64,000 nt of DNA from Cyathus striatus. Taxonomy: Eukaryota; Basidiomycota; Agaricomycetes; Agaricales; Nidulariaceae. Below are positions 36,033 to 48,496 of this stretch, one piece after another. The notes under the pieces were generated by a model. The model was given only the letters and a program-made list of their open reading frames with translations, searched no databases and was not told the origin of the DNA. The stretch covers positions 186,001 through 250,000 of the forward strand of contig JAOVFP010000022.1 of the NCBI GenBank assembly GCA_025738555.1, written 5' to 3'. Position 1 is the first letter of the stretch. Every line of letters begins with the position of its first letter. The translations under genes were made by a program, and so were the position numbers.

Positions 36033-38644
36033 TGGGCTGCATACTTTTCGAGTTCTTGTCGAGTCTTTCGAGTTATAGTCGAGTCTCACTTAAGTTATAG
36101 TCGAGTTCCACTATTGAGCTCACTTAACTTTTTCGAGTCAAAGTTAAGTTACCTCGAGTGGCCATTTTCTTATTTTGAGTGGACTCGAGTTCCCCGGTTT
36201 TTTTTTTTTGTGAAAGTCGAGTTCCCTCAAGTGGACTTAAGTTCCTTGCTTTTTTTTTTCGGCGAAAGTTGAGTTCTCTCGAGTAAACTTAAGTTCCTCG
36301 CTTATTTTTTTTTGAGTGAAGGTTGAGTTCCCTCAAATCAAGTTAAGTTACTACCTTATATTTTTCCAGTGAAAGTCGAGTTCTTAAGTAATTTACAGGA
36401 GCCATACATCACGGTTTACAGTAAACTACCATGGATAATATATACATTTTACGGTATTGCCTGTCGAGTTAAAGTTAAGTTCTTCACTAAGTTTTTTTTG
36501 GTAAAAGTCGAGTTCCCTCGAATTATATCAAGTTCCTATCAGGTGTAAGTCGAGTTCCGAATATTCAAGTTTAAAAAGTTCAAGTGTACAGTAAGTATAC
36601 ATTAATTACTACTATAGCTACTGCTCTGTTCCCATACCCCCGCCTAATGTTTTCTACAAATCCACTCAACAATTCCCACGCACTCTGCCCGCCTTTATTT
36701 ACACACATTTGCATGTGTGTTGTACTATCCATCACTTACATCAACTCAAATATTTATCACCGCGACGTCAACATATGAACACACCGTGAGATTGTTGATG
36801 GGCACTCTTCCTAGTCATCATCCTTAACAGTGAGCAAGTCTTTTCTTAAATTTTTAGCTCAGTTCTTGCTCTTTTTCTTTCAATCTTTTTGTATCACTTA
36901 ATGTAAGTTGTTATACACATAGTAGACCATATTATATTAAGTAATAATGCAAATAAACTTATAAAAAATGCGAGTTACATATGTATTTAGTCTAAAAAGC
37001 GGAGGCATGGGAAAATATGAGCGGGGGGGGGGCGGGAAAGCGAAAAGAGGTCGGAATGATCAGCGAAAGCGTGGGAAAATGTTGAGCGGGGATGCGGACA
37101 GCAGTGAACAGTAGAAGCGGATGCGTGGGAAATAGAAGTGGACAGCAGTGAGCATCAGAAGTGAAAGGCGGAGGCGTGGGAAACTATGAGCGGGAGGGCG
37201 GGAATGATGAAATGCGCAGGAAATTGCGAGCAGATTAGAGGAGAAGCGAAAGCGTGGGAAATCATGAGTGGGAGGGCGGGATAGCATGAGCAGAGATCAG
37301 AGTGGTAGCGGAAGCGTGGGAATTTATGAGCGGAGGTGCGGGCAACAATGAGCAGAGTGTGGGAAACATTGAGCGCGAAAGTATGTAGGCGCGATATGTT
37401 AAGCGGAAGCGTGGGAAATTATGAGCGGAGGTGTGGGCAACAATGAGAATGTGCAATTGGTAAGAAATGAATAAAAATTGAATTATAGGCGTGGGAAACA
37501 GTGAGCGGGGGGGCGAGAAACAACACGAACTACTGTATAATTATTGTAAGGCTCATACAATACAGGTATACAACTTGCTTATTGTTTGAGTAAAAGTTAA
37601 GTTCCCTTGAGTAAAGTTAAGTTTCTCGCTTATTTTTTTGAGTGAAAGTTAAGTTCCATCGAGTCGAGTTGAGTTCCTCGCTTATTTTTTTTCGAGTAAA
37701 AGTTAAGTTCCATCGAGTTCCTCACTTAAGCTAAATTCGAGTGTCAGTCGAGTTACCATTGAGTTACCTTTGAGTGGTAAATGACAACTCAACTCCACTC
37801 GAATTTGAGTCAAGTTCCATTCAAGTTCCAGTGGAGTTCCAGTTAAGTTCCTACTTTAAGTTCCTCAAATTCCATTACTAAAAACCCATACTTTATTATC
37901 ATGCTCATTGTTGTCGTGATGCCTTAGCTCGATTTTTCCCATGCCCACCCCTGCCGCCGGGGATGTGTAAAAATAGCACTATCACATCAGTCATCAAATC
38001 CCTGATAACTCTGCTCACTTCTGATGCATTGATGGTGATCGCATCGTGCTTCTTCCATCATCATGCTCAGCAGTGAGCACATATTTTGTGCATTCTTCTC
38101 TCACTTTTTGGATTCCTCCTGTAATTTTTTTTTTTACAATATGAAGCTAGTTATTTTATATGTAATATAACATCTTAGTTGCATAAACATCATGTACTGT
38201 GCTTACATAAAATGTAGCATTAATAATAATAAATTGAGCTTATCATACTATTTCATAGGTAATTTAGCTGTACAGTTGAAGCATTTAATATACATTCATG
38301 TTCACAAAAATATTGAGAGGAATTTCCAAAAAAACTCGGCCAGAAATGAAAATAATGGGTGCTCATTGTTTATGACGATGATGAGACTTATGAATGTGAT
38401 CAAACATGCCATGGAAAACAACGTGCGGCACTCATTGATCAATTTGATGGAGATTCAGGAGCGTGGGAAATAATGAGCGCCGAGGCGCAATAGTAAGTGA
38501 GCATCAATCTAGTAATCCATAGCAGTGTCAGAATGTCTGTGATATACCATACAAATTCAGATAATTTACATTTTTTGAGTTACAGGTGAGTTCCTAAGTT
38601 GAGTTCCATTCGAGTTACCGGTAACTCGAAAAGTTGACGGCCTG
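36033..38644. mobile_element. 2.6-kb hAT-like element with minisatellite cargo
   Basis: TTTGCAGA occurs at both boundaries (36025-36032 and 38645-38652), a perfect 8-bp duplication. The ends are inverted: TGGGCTGCATACTTTTCGAGTT at the left and CAGGCCGTCAACTTTTCGAGTT as the complement of the right, the CAGG(C/G) form being usual for hAT. Both subterminal zones (36045-36560, 37570-37880 and 38575-38635) are packed with GAGTTCC/AAGTTAAGTT words, as expected for transposase-binding arrays. The centre (about 36990-37520) is a GC-rich minisatellite. No transposase ORF is present. Confidence 0.85.
36995..37520 (+). repeat. Minisatellite of GCGTGGGAAAtxATGAGCGGG units
   Basis: About a dozen irregular units built from GCGTGGGAAA, (T)ATGAGCGG and GGCGGG, many separated by 25-60 bp. 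An isolated related unit (GAGCGTGGGAAATAATGAGC) lies near 38460 in the same element. Short ORFs here (PTHDFPRFR repeats) are shadows of the repetition. Confidence 0.7.
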
Positions 38645-38885
38645 TTTGCAGACGACAGTCAAAAGAGTCAGGCTGGTGATTTAAAAAGAGAGTAGACGGT
38701 TGAGTATACAGACTCGAAACAAAGCATGATGAAGGAAAGAAAATAAAAGATAAAAGGAATAAGCTAAATGTTGTGCAAAAGATGACCTGGAATAGTGAAT
38801 TTGGGTGAAAGTCATATATCGGTCCTCTTGGTAATGCAAGTGTTTGTGAGCTCTCGACGAAGAAGCTTGGTTTTGTTGTGATTGG

Positions 38886-39760
38886 CTATATAATGATAAT
38901 GAAGATGTTGATTTTCATCGTACGGAGGGGAGAGCGAGTCAGTGGATTGATAGTTGAGGCACAGTCTAGAACTTTGCCTTGGAAAAGCAAAACATACTGA
39001 AGAGAAATATCAGCAAACTGGGGTGTCTACCATCCAGCTAGCGTGTGATTACTCACTTTGTAGGGGTCGTTGAGATTAAGCTTCGGTGGCCTTTTTTTAA
39101 AGGCAGCACATTGAGTGCTGTAACTGGATGCCAGACTAAGAGCGCTCCAGCAAAGCCTTCTAATCTCCTTGTCTGGAACTTCCTCTGAAGTCCAATCGAG
39201 GTCCCAAGATAATGGGTAGTGGCAGTTGTTATGGGGATCACCAGGAGATCCTGCACCCTCTGGAAGATAGCAAGAGCACGTCTTACACTGATCGTGAGTG
39301 TTGTATGGAATATCAACACTGGTGTCAACGTCCGGTGCGAATCTTGAGACTTCCAGATGTCAACCATCATTGGCAGAAGCTCAACTTCAAAATCTTCGCA
39401 TCGAGGTGGTAGTACTTGTTGGTGTGGACACCAAGTACTTGATTTTGCTAAGCGGATTGGTACTCACATGATGTAGTGGAGGGAGGGGCATAGTTCTCTG
39501 GGTAGGTGCGGAAGGCACCAATATTGACTTTTCTGGCGGAGATGGTGCAGTTGGTGTCGATCTTTGATTGATTGTAAGAATGGGAGGGGGAAGAGAACAA
39601 GGGGGATGTACAACGATTGGTATGAAGGGATCTTGGACCTCTTGGTTGTTCAGTTGTGTGTTGATATCGATACCTGATAAGGTCTGTTTCTGTCTTGACT
39701 GGTCTTCAGATTATGGGGAAAAAAATCTACAATGTGTGGACAAAAAAGATTGAATGAAAA
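38886..39760 (-). pseudogene. Fungal transcription-factor-domain protein fragment
   Basis: Minus-strand pieces read [19 protein letters not shown], then across a 53-bp intron (39415-39467) CEDFEVELLPMMVDIW, then in a shifted frame IPYNTHDQCKTCSCYLPEG, YPLSWDLDWTSEEV and EIRRLCWSALSLASSYSTQ, then across a 60-bp intron (38997-39056) YVLLFQGKVLD before a stop. The EIRRLCWSALSL..CAAF..PYKYVLLF pattern is that of a widespread Agaricomycete protein with a fungal-specific transcription-factor domain. A one-base frame change near 39335 and loss of everything after LLFQGKVLD mark it as a remnant. It sits inside the 12.4-kb element. Confidence 0.55.
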
Positions 39761-39769
39761 GCTTACCAT

Positions 39770-40742
39770 TAAGAGCGAAGGGTGAAAAGCATAAACAGAG
39801 GAAATTGACAGGGAAATATGCGTGAGGAATTAAACAGCGGCAAAATGAGAGAAAATCAATATTTACAAGCACCCTTTGTCACAGAATGTCACACGTGATT
39901 GATTGATCTGTCTACCAACCAATCACAGAGCGTAATGAAGCTTCGGCCAATCATATTGCCAGAAAGTGAGATCCCAACCCGCAATCCACAAATTGACTTA
40001 TAGAGTAATCCAGAGGTCCCTATAACCCAATAAACCCTAAGGCCGGCTGTCGCTGGCAAAGCCCACTACCGCTTTACATCTACTTATTTCTATACTCACA
40101 TCGTAACTCGATGACATGCCTTATCCTACCATACGTGTTTCAAAAGCTTAGCATAGTGCAAGATTGCAGCTTGTTAGTTACCTCAGAGAGTATAACTGTA
40201 ACTGCTCTATAACAAAAAGAATACCACACTCACTTAAGATATTGAGTAAACATTTCCAAAAGGTAGGAAATGGAATTTGGAAACCTAATGCAACATCACA
40301 CAACTCTTGAACAGAAAGTGAGCACTGCATAAAGCAGTCAAGTAATAGAGAATTAAGCTTGTGAACAGTTACTAGTTACTAGTTAGATAGCATTCCATAG
40401 TACTGTGACACAAACCCAACATAATCCAACACTATGTGAAACAAAATATTCACCAGACAAAACATGAATCAAAAAACATGCCGGGATGATATCACAGCAT
40501 TGTGCGCAACAGCAGGCATCTTCAAAACGAAAGGGGGTTGCAAGCGAGAGAGAGAGACAGAGAGATGGTAAAAGAGACAATTGAACAGATCATAGAGATC
40601 AAAAGAGGGACAAAATATATATTCGAGTCGGGAGGACGAAGTTGTAGACAAGGGCGACAAGTTACATGGTGCATCTGAGAAAGACCGCTTATCACTCCAA
40701 GTCTGGGAGCCTGTCAAAGATTCTTGAGTAATACTATTAACA
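39770..40742. other. Inner element DNA between the pseudogene and the next TIR element
   Basis: Just upstream of the pseudogene the minus strand has ATTGG boxes (near 39920 and 39948) compatible with an old promoter. A diverged dispersed word lies at 40031-40070 (GGCCGGCTG..GCCCACTACC). No gene otherwise. Confidence 0.35.
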
Positions 40743-42868
40743 CATCAGCAAGCACTGATTTTTGTACATAGTATGTGACATGTCATAGTTTACAGTCTAA
40801 TCTTATAGTATCCTACAACATATCTACGAGCTGACAGCATGTTGTAGCATTAGGAATATTACTACTTTTATATGTAGTACTCTATATTACTCTGTAGTAT
40901 AGGCCGGAGTTAGCTAACATTATATAGCATTGTTACATAAATACATAGTAATCTATAGTGTATACAGAAGCTAATGTAGTGTTTTATAACTTTTCTATTT
41001 GCTATGTATATCATAAAAGCACTATATAACTCGTATATAACATTACATACCTACATAGTACAGTACTATTGCTCAAATGTTGGTCAGCCAATTGTGAGCA
41101 TAGCCCAGCGCACCCCCTTTCTGCAATGGGCACCCGTTTGGGCATCCCATCGGATACCTTCCTAATCGGGTAATCCGCCGATGCGGCAGTGTCAGCTGCT
41201 CACATCAATTTCATTTACGTTGTACCTCTCGGGTCGGTTCACCGCTTCCGCATTTACTCTTGACTGTCAAGGTAGTCGTTTTCTTTCTACTCTTGCTTTC
41301 TTTCCCCTCTTGCGCTCCCTCTCTCTCTGCTGCATGGTCTCGTCATTGTTGTCGTCATTCAAGCTCACCAGGTCTCATGTCGTCAGATCAGAGTCTAGGT
41401 CTCAGGGATTTGGTAAGTCCATGTTCTGTCAAGCTCTACACTTTGTTTCATGTGCTGATTTTGTCACTAGCCATATTATCCATTCTGGGCTTTTGGTACT
41501 CATGTATAGAACATAACATCGTGTTTTTAGAAGGTAAAATTTTATGTTTTATTTGTTTTAAAGGGTTTTGAGCCCGTACTAACGCGGAGTATGTGTTTAT
41601 AATAGTCTTATTTCATCCCTAGTTTAATTATGGGAGGCGGCACGGGAACTCAGCCCCTCCCCGCTGTTTCCTTTACTCAATGTGTTCGGTACTGGAGCCT
41701 CGAAATCGCAACTTGAAGAATTTTAAAATTAGGTATGTTGTTTTCTTTTTACATGTGTATCACCTCCCTCCCCCTTTTCCCTCCTTTTCTAATTAAGGCT
41801 GGTAAGTCCTGTTCCCTGCTTCTTTTCTAGTGCTAATGTTTGCTTCTTCCCCTAGCCCTCCTCAACAAAGTCAGTGTGCCAAGTTCTTTGCGCCGTCTCC
41901 CTTTCCATGCCAACAGCCCATGGTCTCCACCTCCTCCAACACATCACACCATCTCCTCCCCATGCCATCCCCCTCTCTTGTTGTTGTTGACACATCACGC
42001 CATCTCCCTCTCCATGACATCCCTCCCCTCCCCCTCCCCTCTTGTCGTCATTGGCACCTCATGCCATTTCCTCTCCACACTGATCCCTCCTCGACTCATT
42101 GATGTCTCAGTGGCCAATGCTGCCATACGCCCACCTCCTTCGATGTCCAAATGGTCCAATGACTGCCTACGTCACACTCTCCTTGCTTCGTCAGTGTCTT
42201 GATGTCCCTCTTCAGCCTTCCTTGTTCAATGTCCTGATATCCCCAGCCCTGTCACCTCCCACTTCCACCATCTCGCACCACCACCTCTCCATTTCTCACT
42301 ATTGCCACCTCGCTTTTTACCATGCACATCGCCTTCCACACCCAACTCAACATCCCAATGGCGCAACAACGGATGGTGTGGAGAGAGGGACACTGTAGAG
42401 AGGGAGACGTCAAGGAAAAGAAGACAGAATGGGGGATGGGGACAGAGAGACGGCATGGAGGGTGGAGAGGGCGTGTGTCTCTTCATGATGTATTCCAATA
42501 TCAGATTTGTCTGATGTAATGTTACTGTACTGTACTAACATGTATTATAACTATTTAATATAATAATTTTTTCATTTATGTGACCAAAGGAGTGATGCTA
42601 TTGGCTGAAGTATTGGAATCCCAAGGAAATCCTACAGGACCTGCTGTAATCCTGGATGTTCTAAAGCACTCCATAGTATATTGCCAAGCCTCCATAGCAC
42701 TATATAGCACTCCATAGCATGTTATCATGTCTCTATAGTGCTTGATAGTATGTAGGGGTGACTACATAGTGCTACATAAATGAACACCTTTGTTATGGTG
42801 TTATGGTGCTATGCAATGCTCTGTAGTACTACTATAGCACTGTGTAACATAATCAGTGCTTGCTGATG
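40743..42868. mobile_element. 2.1-kb TIR element, superfamily unknown
   Basis: The first 18 bases, CATCAGCAAGCACTGATT, recur inverted at the other end. Both subterminal zones (40760-41080 and 42650-42850) are rich in TATAG and AGTAC words, such as ATAGCAC, TAGTAC and ACATAG, again resembling transposase-binding arrays. Flanking bases (TATTAACA versus CAATCAGT) give no target duplication. The middle (41.2-42.5 kb) has Pro/Ser-rich ORFs produced by CT-rich sequence (41830-42400). Confidence 0.65.
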
Positions 42869-45800
42869 CAATCAGTAGTTCGGGTTGATCAGTACTTCGT
42901 GTTGTTGCATTTATGACTGTTAGTGGATAGATTTTCATAATAAAAAGTGATATTCAAGTGTAATACTACTACTAGATAACAGAGGTAAAATTTTGAGGTC
43001 AGAAAGCATGAGAGTGTGGACAAAATTTGCCCAACACGAACTACTGACTGATGATAGTAGGCGACATCTGTTGCTCCTTGTTCAAGGATGACCCTGAAAA
43101 AAAGTATATCATGAAGTTGAACTTAAAATGAGTTTGTAGTCCTCTGTTAAATCTCGTTTATGGATCTGTACTAAATGTGGAAACAGATTGTTCCGAAACA
43201 AGGTTGATCCAGGCCAGCTCCGAAGCGCGCTAACTAGCTGAACCAGCATTAAGTAGTTGAGCATTTGTCTTACAGTTACATCCTAAATGACCGTATTCAT
43301 GTATAGTAAGTAATTACATATATAGTACACTGTGGGAGAGATATTGTGTCACTTCTTGGTTTGCTCATGCAGACTTGTAGTTATTGAAATGATAAACATC
43401 TTACATACTTACAGTGACAACTTGCAACAAAAGAGTAAGTACTTTAGCATATATCGATTCTAATTTAAATCCAAGTAGCAATAGGTTCATGATATATATA
43501 AGACAAATATTAATATGAGAACATCAGTGTTACAACCGGTTTACTGAACATGAAATGATCTCTGGCGCAGTAATTATTAATTGCTATGTCAAATCCAATC
43601 AGATTTTTCATGTACCAATCAAACAATATCACACGCACATACTTGTCAGTGGGTAGGAGGAGCCATAATAAGGCACCCATGAACACTGCACATATATCAC
43701 ATTCATATTGCGTTAGACATACAACGAGACCTTAATAGAGATTTGACATACAAAAAAAAAAAAAGAAACATGTCAATAAATGATTTAAAAGTGTGAGTAT
43801 GAGTGCGAGTGTTTCTTTTACAGAATAAATGGTGAGTGATAAGTAAACAAGAAGTGAGGTGGGTCAGAAAATGGATAGTAGAGGTACGTATAGAATATAA
43901 ACAGTTTCGGCCGCATGGAATATTTCACATAACTTCATCCTCGGTATAAATACATTTAAGTATATTTTAAAATAATTCCTTTAGACTAGTAGATTGATAC
44001 TACTGGGTAGTAATATAGCACGGGCACTTGTGCGGTATAAGTAGTAGTGAAGTTATAATATTAGTATTGGCAATCAGTGACCGCAATGCTAGTTAAATAC
44101 ATACATGAAATAAATCGGTATGTACTTTTATTACCTTTATAACTGCCATGTAGAATCCCCCAAAATAATCATCGAATTACGCCCAGGATGCTGAATATTG
44201 TGGCGCATTCAGTTCTGCGAACTAAGTCATCTGCACGTGGGAAGATCCAAGCGAGATTTAACAGGGGACTCATCACTGACGTTCCAACTCACTTGAACAA
44301 CGAAGGCAAATGCTTAGCCGAATTTTATTACCACCACCCAATAAGGAAATAAAGCATACGTCATCGCTTTTTTTTGAGTTTGCCTGCCAACCCTCGTTTC
44401 ATTTCGTCCCCCTAGACCCAACTACCTAAAGGTAGTGGGAATTAAAAATATTCTCTTAACGTCGAAAGCTAGACTTAATATTATGAAAGTCATAAATTCA
44501 ATTGTAATACACCCCGGTTGCCATAACAGGCCTTGGGCACTACCCGGATCTTATAATGCATTGTTTGTGTATTCAGAAGTCACCACCTGTGCCTACAATC
44601 ATTTTATAAAGAGAATTAAGGCTTCATACCTTGCAAGGCAATTTTGGTTCTCATGACACATCAGATACAGGCAGCAGAACCACTTTACTTACCTTATGAT
44701 GGTTACCACTGCTTTCTCTACTTAGTCTTAGCTTGTTTTATCGTCACTAAGCTCGCTGTTTCATCACCAACATTGCTGTCTCGTTTGTATTCTCTCTGGT
44801 TCATTTCTAAGCTTGGTTGTACTTTGGTCTTGACCCCTCTGCCTCGTTCATAATGTATTTGCTTCATTCATATTGTTTTCTGACTTATTCATACTGTCCA
44901 TACCTTATTTCTACTGTGTTCTCTATATTTTCACTGTCCCTGCTTCGCTTTTACTGTGTCTTCGTTATATGTACTGTGTCTTGTTTCTTCCTAACCTCGC
45001 TACTTCAATGCTAATAATGCTATGTCTTCTTCGTTCTTATTGTTTCTACTTCATTTCTAAGCTCACACCTTCGTTCCAGACCCCTATTCTTCATTCAGTT
45101 TATGTCCAAATCGTTTTTACTTTCTATAATTCGTTCCTAGTGTCTCTGATTCGTTTCTACTGTTCATACATTATGTCTAAACTCATAACTTTGTTCTTGT
45201 CCCCTCTGCTTCATTCAGACTGTATTCACTTCGTTTCTGAGCTCCCAACTTAGTTCTTGATCCCTCTCCTTTGTTAGGGTTGTCAATGCGACATTTCTAA
45301 TATCTCTGTTTCGTTTTTATTGTCCCTGCTATAATATTAGCATTGCTAACTTGTTACATTACTCTTATTTGTTTCTATGCTCTTTATGTTGTTCATAAGC
45401 TCACTGTCTCATTCTTACCCTCGTTGCCTCATTCAGATGCTCTCTTTCCTGTTTCTAATCACTCTGCTTTTATATTAGCACACAATTTTATTCTAAAGGC
45501 CTCTGTTTTATGTTTATGCTACTGACATTGTTTCTATACATGTAAAAATACAGAATACATTACTTTAAACCTATTTCTTCAATTAAAAGGTGTGTAACAT
45601 ACACAGTAAGTTAAAATCTATGGAAATCCCATGGGTTACTATCGCTACAGCCTGCTACTCGCCGGCCACATGCATACCCGACCCCATATGCGGGAAAGAG
45701 TACCCACGAGTTAGCATGCTGCATCGTTATGGGTACAAGTCAGGCTCCGGATACACATGGGTGAGTGGCAGTGAAATATACTCGAGGTGTGAGCATGCAT

Positions 45801-46197
45801 GCTCAACTTAATATTTAGTTTCTGTCATTCTCGCCAGACATACATTCGCTGATTCGCACCTGCAGCACACTGACACGCCGCACTGGTCACAGGCCACATG
45901 ATAACCACAATGGGGCGCGCTCTCATGGGCCGCCACCAACCCAAACCTCCTAGTGTCTTCCCCCTGGGCAGACATCCCGAGTTTCTTATATTGCGGACGC
46001 CAGTTTCATTTACTCACGCTTACCAATACTCAATGACTACGTATTTTACCTTACACTATGGTAGACGCTACATTGTTGCGACATGTGGTCATCCATCACC
46101 AACATAAATACAGGATTTAAAAAATAAAAATAAAAACTCGATATTTAGCACATTTAACCTATTATTTTGCACCCATTTGCTTATTCCAGTATCCTCA
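42869..46197. other. Inner element DNA, right part
   Basis: No gene recognised. Contains a 13-base A run at about 43752, a degenerate TTCGTTTCTA/TTCATTCATAC repeat tract (44830-45540) and an ATATCCGGA-like region near 45660-45770 that resembles hAT interiors but lacks paired ends. Confidence 0.4.
44830..45540 (+). repeat. Degenerate minisatellite, about 25-40 bp period
   Basis: Repeated words TTCGTTTCTA, TTCATTCATACTG, CTAAGCTC and TCCCTGCTTC recur about every 25-40 bp for 700 bp with heavy divergence. ORFs in it (for example 44873-45253) are repeat translations, not genes. Confidence 0.55.
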
Positions 46198-46468
46198 CAC
46201 TTAAATTTATGTTTTATAAATAGGTACCTATGAGAAAAATATAATTTGGTCTCAAAAGCTCATGGGTATGCTCAAGCGCTCATGGCGCAACCCCGACGAA
46301 TGCGCCCGACTCCCGAGCACACTAGTGACTAATCGAGCTTCGTAACCGAAATAACAAGTAACCAAAGATTAAATCTAGATTGCATTTCGGCAATCGAGTT
46401 ACTGTAGCACGGGATTTGAATTTATTTGATGGCTTTGAGTGTGGTGCTCCGGCTTTCCATAATGAAGT

Positions 46469-48496
46469 AGGGTTGGTGGAATGTAGAGAGAGAGAGGAAA
46501 CTTCGAAATGATGTTTTAACACGAAGACTTGACGGTTTTTCGAGATCGAAACGGTAAAACGATAGCAAAGAACGATAGAAACAACCAAAAGGCAAAAGCA
46601 GAGACTCAAAACTCGACTGAGAGTGGGGAAATTTTCACTGAGTTGGGGAGGAGTAGATACAAGGTTTTTATAGAAAGTGAAAACAGGGACTTTACTTAAT
46701 GAGGAAAGGTTGATAAAACGGAAATTAATTGACCAGAGATCGAAGATTTGAGTAGGATAAAAAGGATGGTATTAAACAGTAAGAGTACCAATGAATTGAA
46801 GAGAAAAATTGAAGAATAAAACCTATGGAGAGATTAGTTAGCGTGAACTGCGATGTTTAGTGGCTCTTGGTAGTGCACAATACCGACGATATTGAGTTCT
46901 TGATGCGTGATAGCGGCGTTCGGAGAGGATTTAGTGTCGGAGGAAAGTGCGGGAGGGGACAGGTGCGAGGGGGAGAGCAAACACGGATAGCGCGCTGCTG
47001 CGCGCACGGCTAGATTTGGTATTGTTATCTCCGCGATATCGGTCGCGTGATCTGGGCAAACACAGCTCGTAAAGTGGTGAGTTTTTTAGTGCAGGCAAAA
47101 CGCCTGCTCTACAATATATACTAGGCAGCAGATGTACCTTGTCCACATTGTTTCCCCAGCATGTGTCCATTTGTCCTTGCGCGTTGTCCAAGCAGTTGGC
47201 GCACTCCCGGTGGTGGTAGCAGGTATGTACACTAGCTTTGAAGTTGCATGGAGTGTTTGAGAGGGTGTTAGATGGGCATGTGGGTGACGCAAACCAGAAG
47301 CCTCATATAAACTTGGAATAAGTCACAACGAAGTGGCACACTATATGCACGAATCCAGAAGTTAAGGTGATCGACATAAAGAGTCGTCCCTTGAGTTAAG
47401 CTACGAAAGAAAGTAGTGTAAATGCAAAGAACAGTAGTGCGCAGCAATATAGAAGAGTGTTATGGATCCTCAGTCTGATAATTCGTTCCAACTTTACGTA
47501 GCGAATTATATGGAAACAAGAGGAGTATATTACATATAGCAATCCATCCGGGTCGAATCCAACTTGTAAAATTCTTAGTAGTAATATAGGCTAAGATACG
47601 TATTCAGTACAGTCTGCAAGTACTCTTCAGATCTGATGTCCTTGATTATCTACTGCAGATCTAATATGTCACTTCATGCACACATACGAAGTATTTGACT
47701 TAACCTTATCTATTGAAGAAGCTTACGTTCCTAGGATGGTCGAACAAATACAGTTAGTATGCCTGTTATATTCCGTGCTAGGTACTGGTTTCGTTTGGGT
47801 TTCAATAGATGATATCCCGTGCTGATTTCTGGTCATACTCGTTAAAAGATGTGACTGTTCTCCTTCCCAGCATAAGAGAAGTAGCTGCCATTTATGTTCA
47901 ATTTAAAATACATATGAATGACTAAGGTTGCAATTTAACATTTACTATAGCTGTCATTGGGGAGATTTTGGTATATTCATGGATCATATTGTCTCTAATG
48001 TAAGTATTGCATTTATCTATGACTCCCCAATCTTACATTAAGGTTTAACTGCACATGAGTGCCCACTTAAATTGTTATGCAAACTCATAGATGTCTTTTG
48101 CATGCGGTACAACTGAGATAGATGAGCCCAAAAGTAATTGCTATTATAAAAAAGCATATCGCAATTTGTGAAAAGTTAGAAGAGGTATTAAAGACAAATA
48201 ATACCTATTCTGCTCTTAGTCTTCTATTAATGATATCGTTCTGAGTGAAGCTTACCAACACGCTACCACACCGCAACTTTCCCTTATTAATAGACAAGTG
48301 GAAATTCTAATCTCAAAGTTTCAGCATGCATTTTAGTATTATAACTTGTATTCTTTGAGCACGAATACAATGTCAGTGTCAATTCGGAGTCCTATTAACA
48401 AAATACACGGTGAAATGAATAATTGGGTTATATCAAACCAATATACAATAAATATCTCAGAGCATAATTAAGTATTCTACACCGTTTATACGCATC
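46469..48496. other. Inner flank of the outer large element, right side
   Basis: Mostly featureless. One minus-strand open stretch (about 47306-46931) reads SPTCPSNTL..TPCNFKASVHTC, ECANCLDNAQGQMDTCW and continues past a possible GT donor. It is cysteine-rich and might be an exon of a small secreted protein, but there is no start codon or signal peptide in frame and no recognised family. Nothing else is supported. Confidence 0.3.

Larger units (their letters stand above)
34102..46460. mobile_element. 12.4-kb TIR element of the same family, nested inside
   Basis: The ends read ATGGAAAGCCGGAGCACCAC inward from both sides; inverted repeats extend about 260 bp (34102-34360 and about 46198-46460) and share TCAAATAAATTCAAAT, TCTAGATTTAATCTT, TCGTCGGGGTTGCG and TTGAGCATACCCATGAGC. 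A perfect 8-bp duplication, AATGAAGT, flanks it (34094-34101 and 46461-46468). The TIR is clearly related to that of the outer element but diverged after the first 25-30 bases. It carries a hAT-like element, another TIR element and a transcription-factor-domain pseudogene. No transposase was recognised. Confidence 0.85.

Noticed and set aside
36995..37520. CRISPR-like array
   Set aside because: Repeat units are variable, spacers are not unique or uniform, and the context is a eukaryotic transposon; it is a minisatellite.
41830..42500. Overlapping Pro/Ser/His-rich ORFs
   Set aside because: Three frames are open on a CT-rich tract and the opposite strand too; no domain or splice structure supports any.
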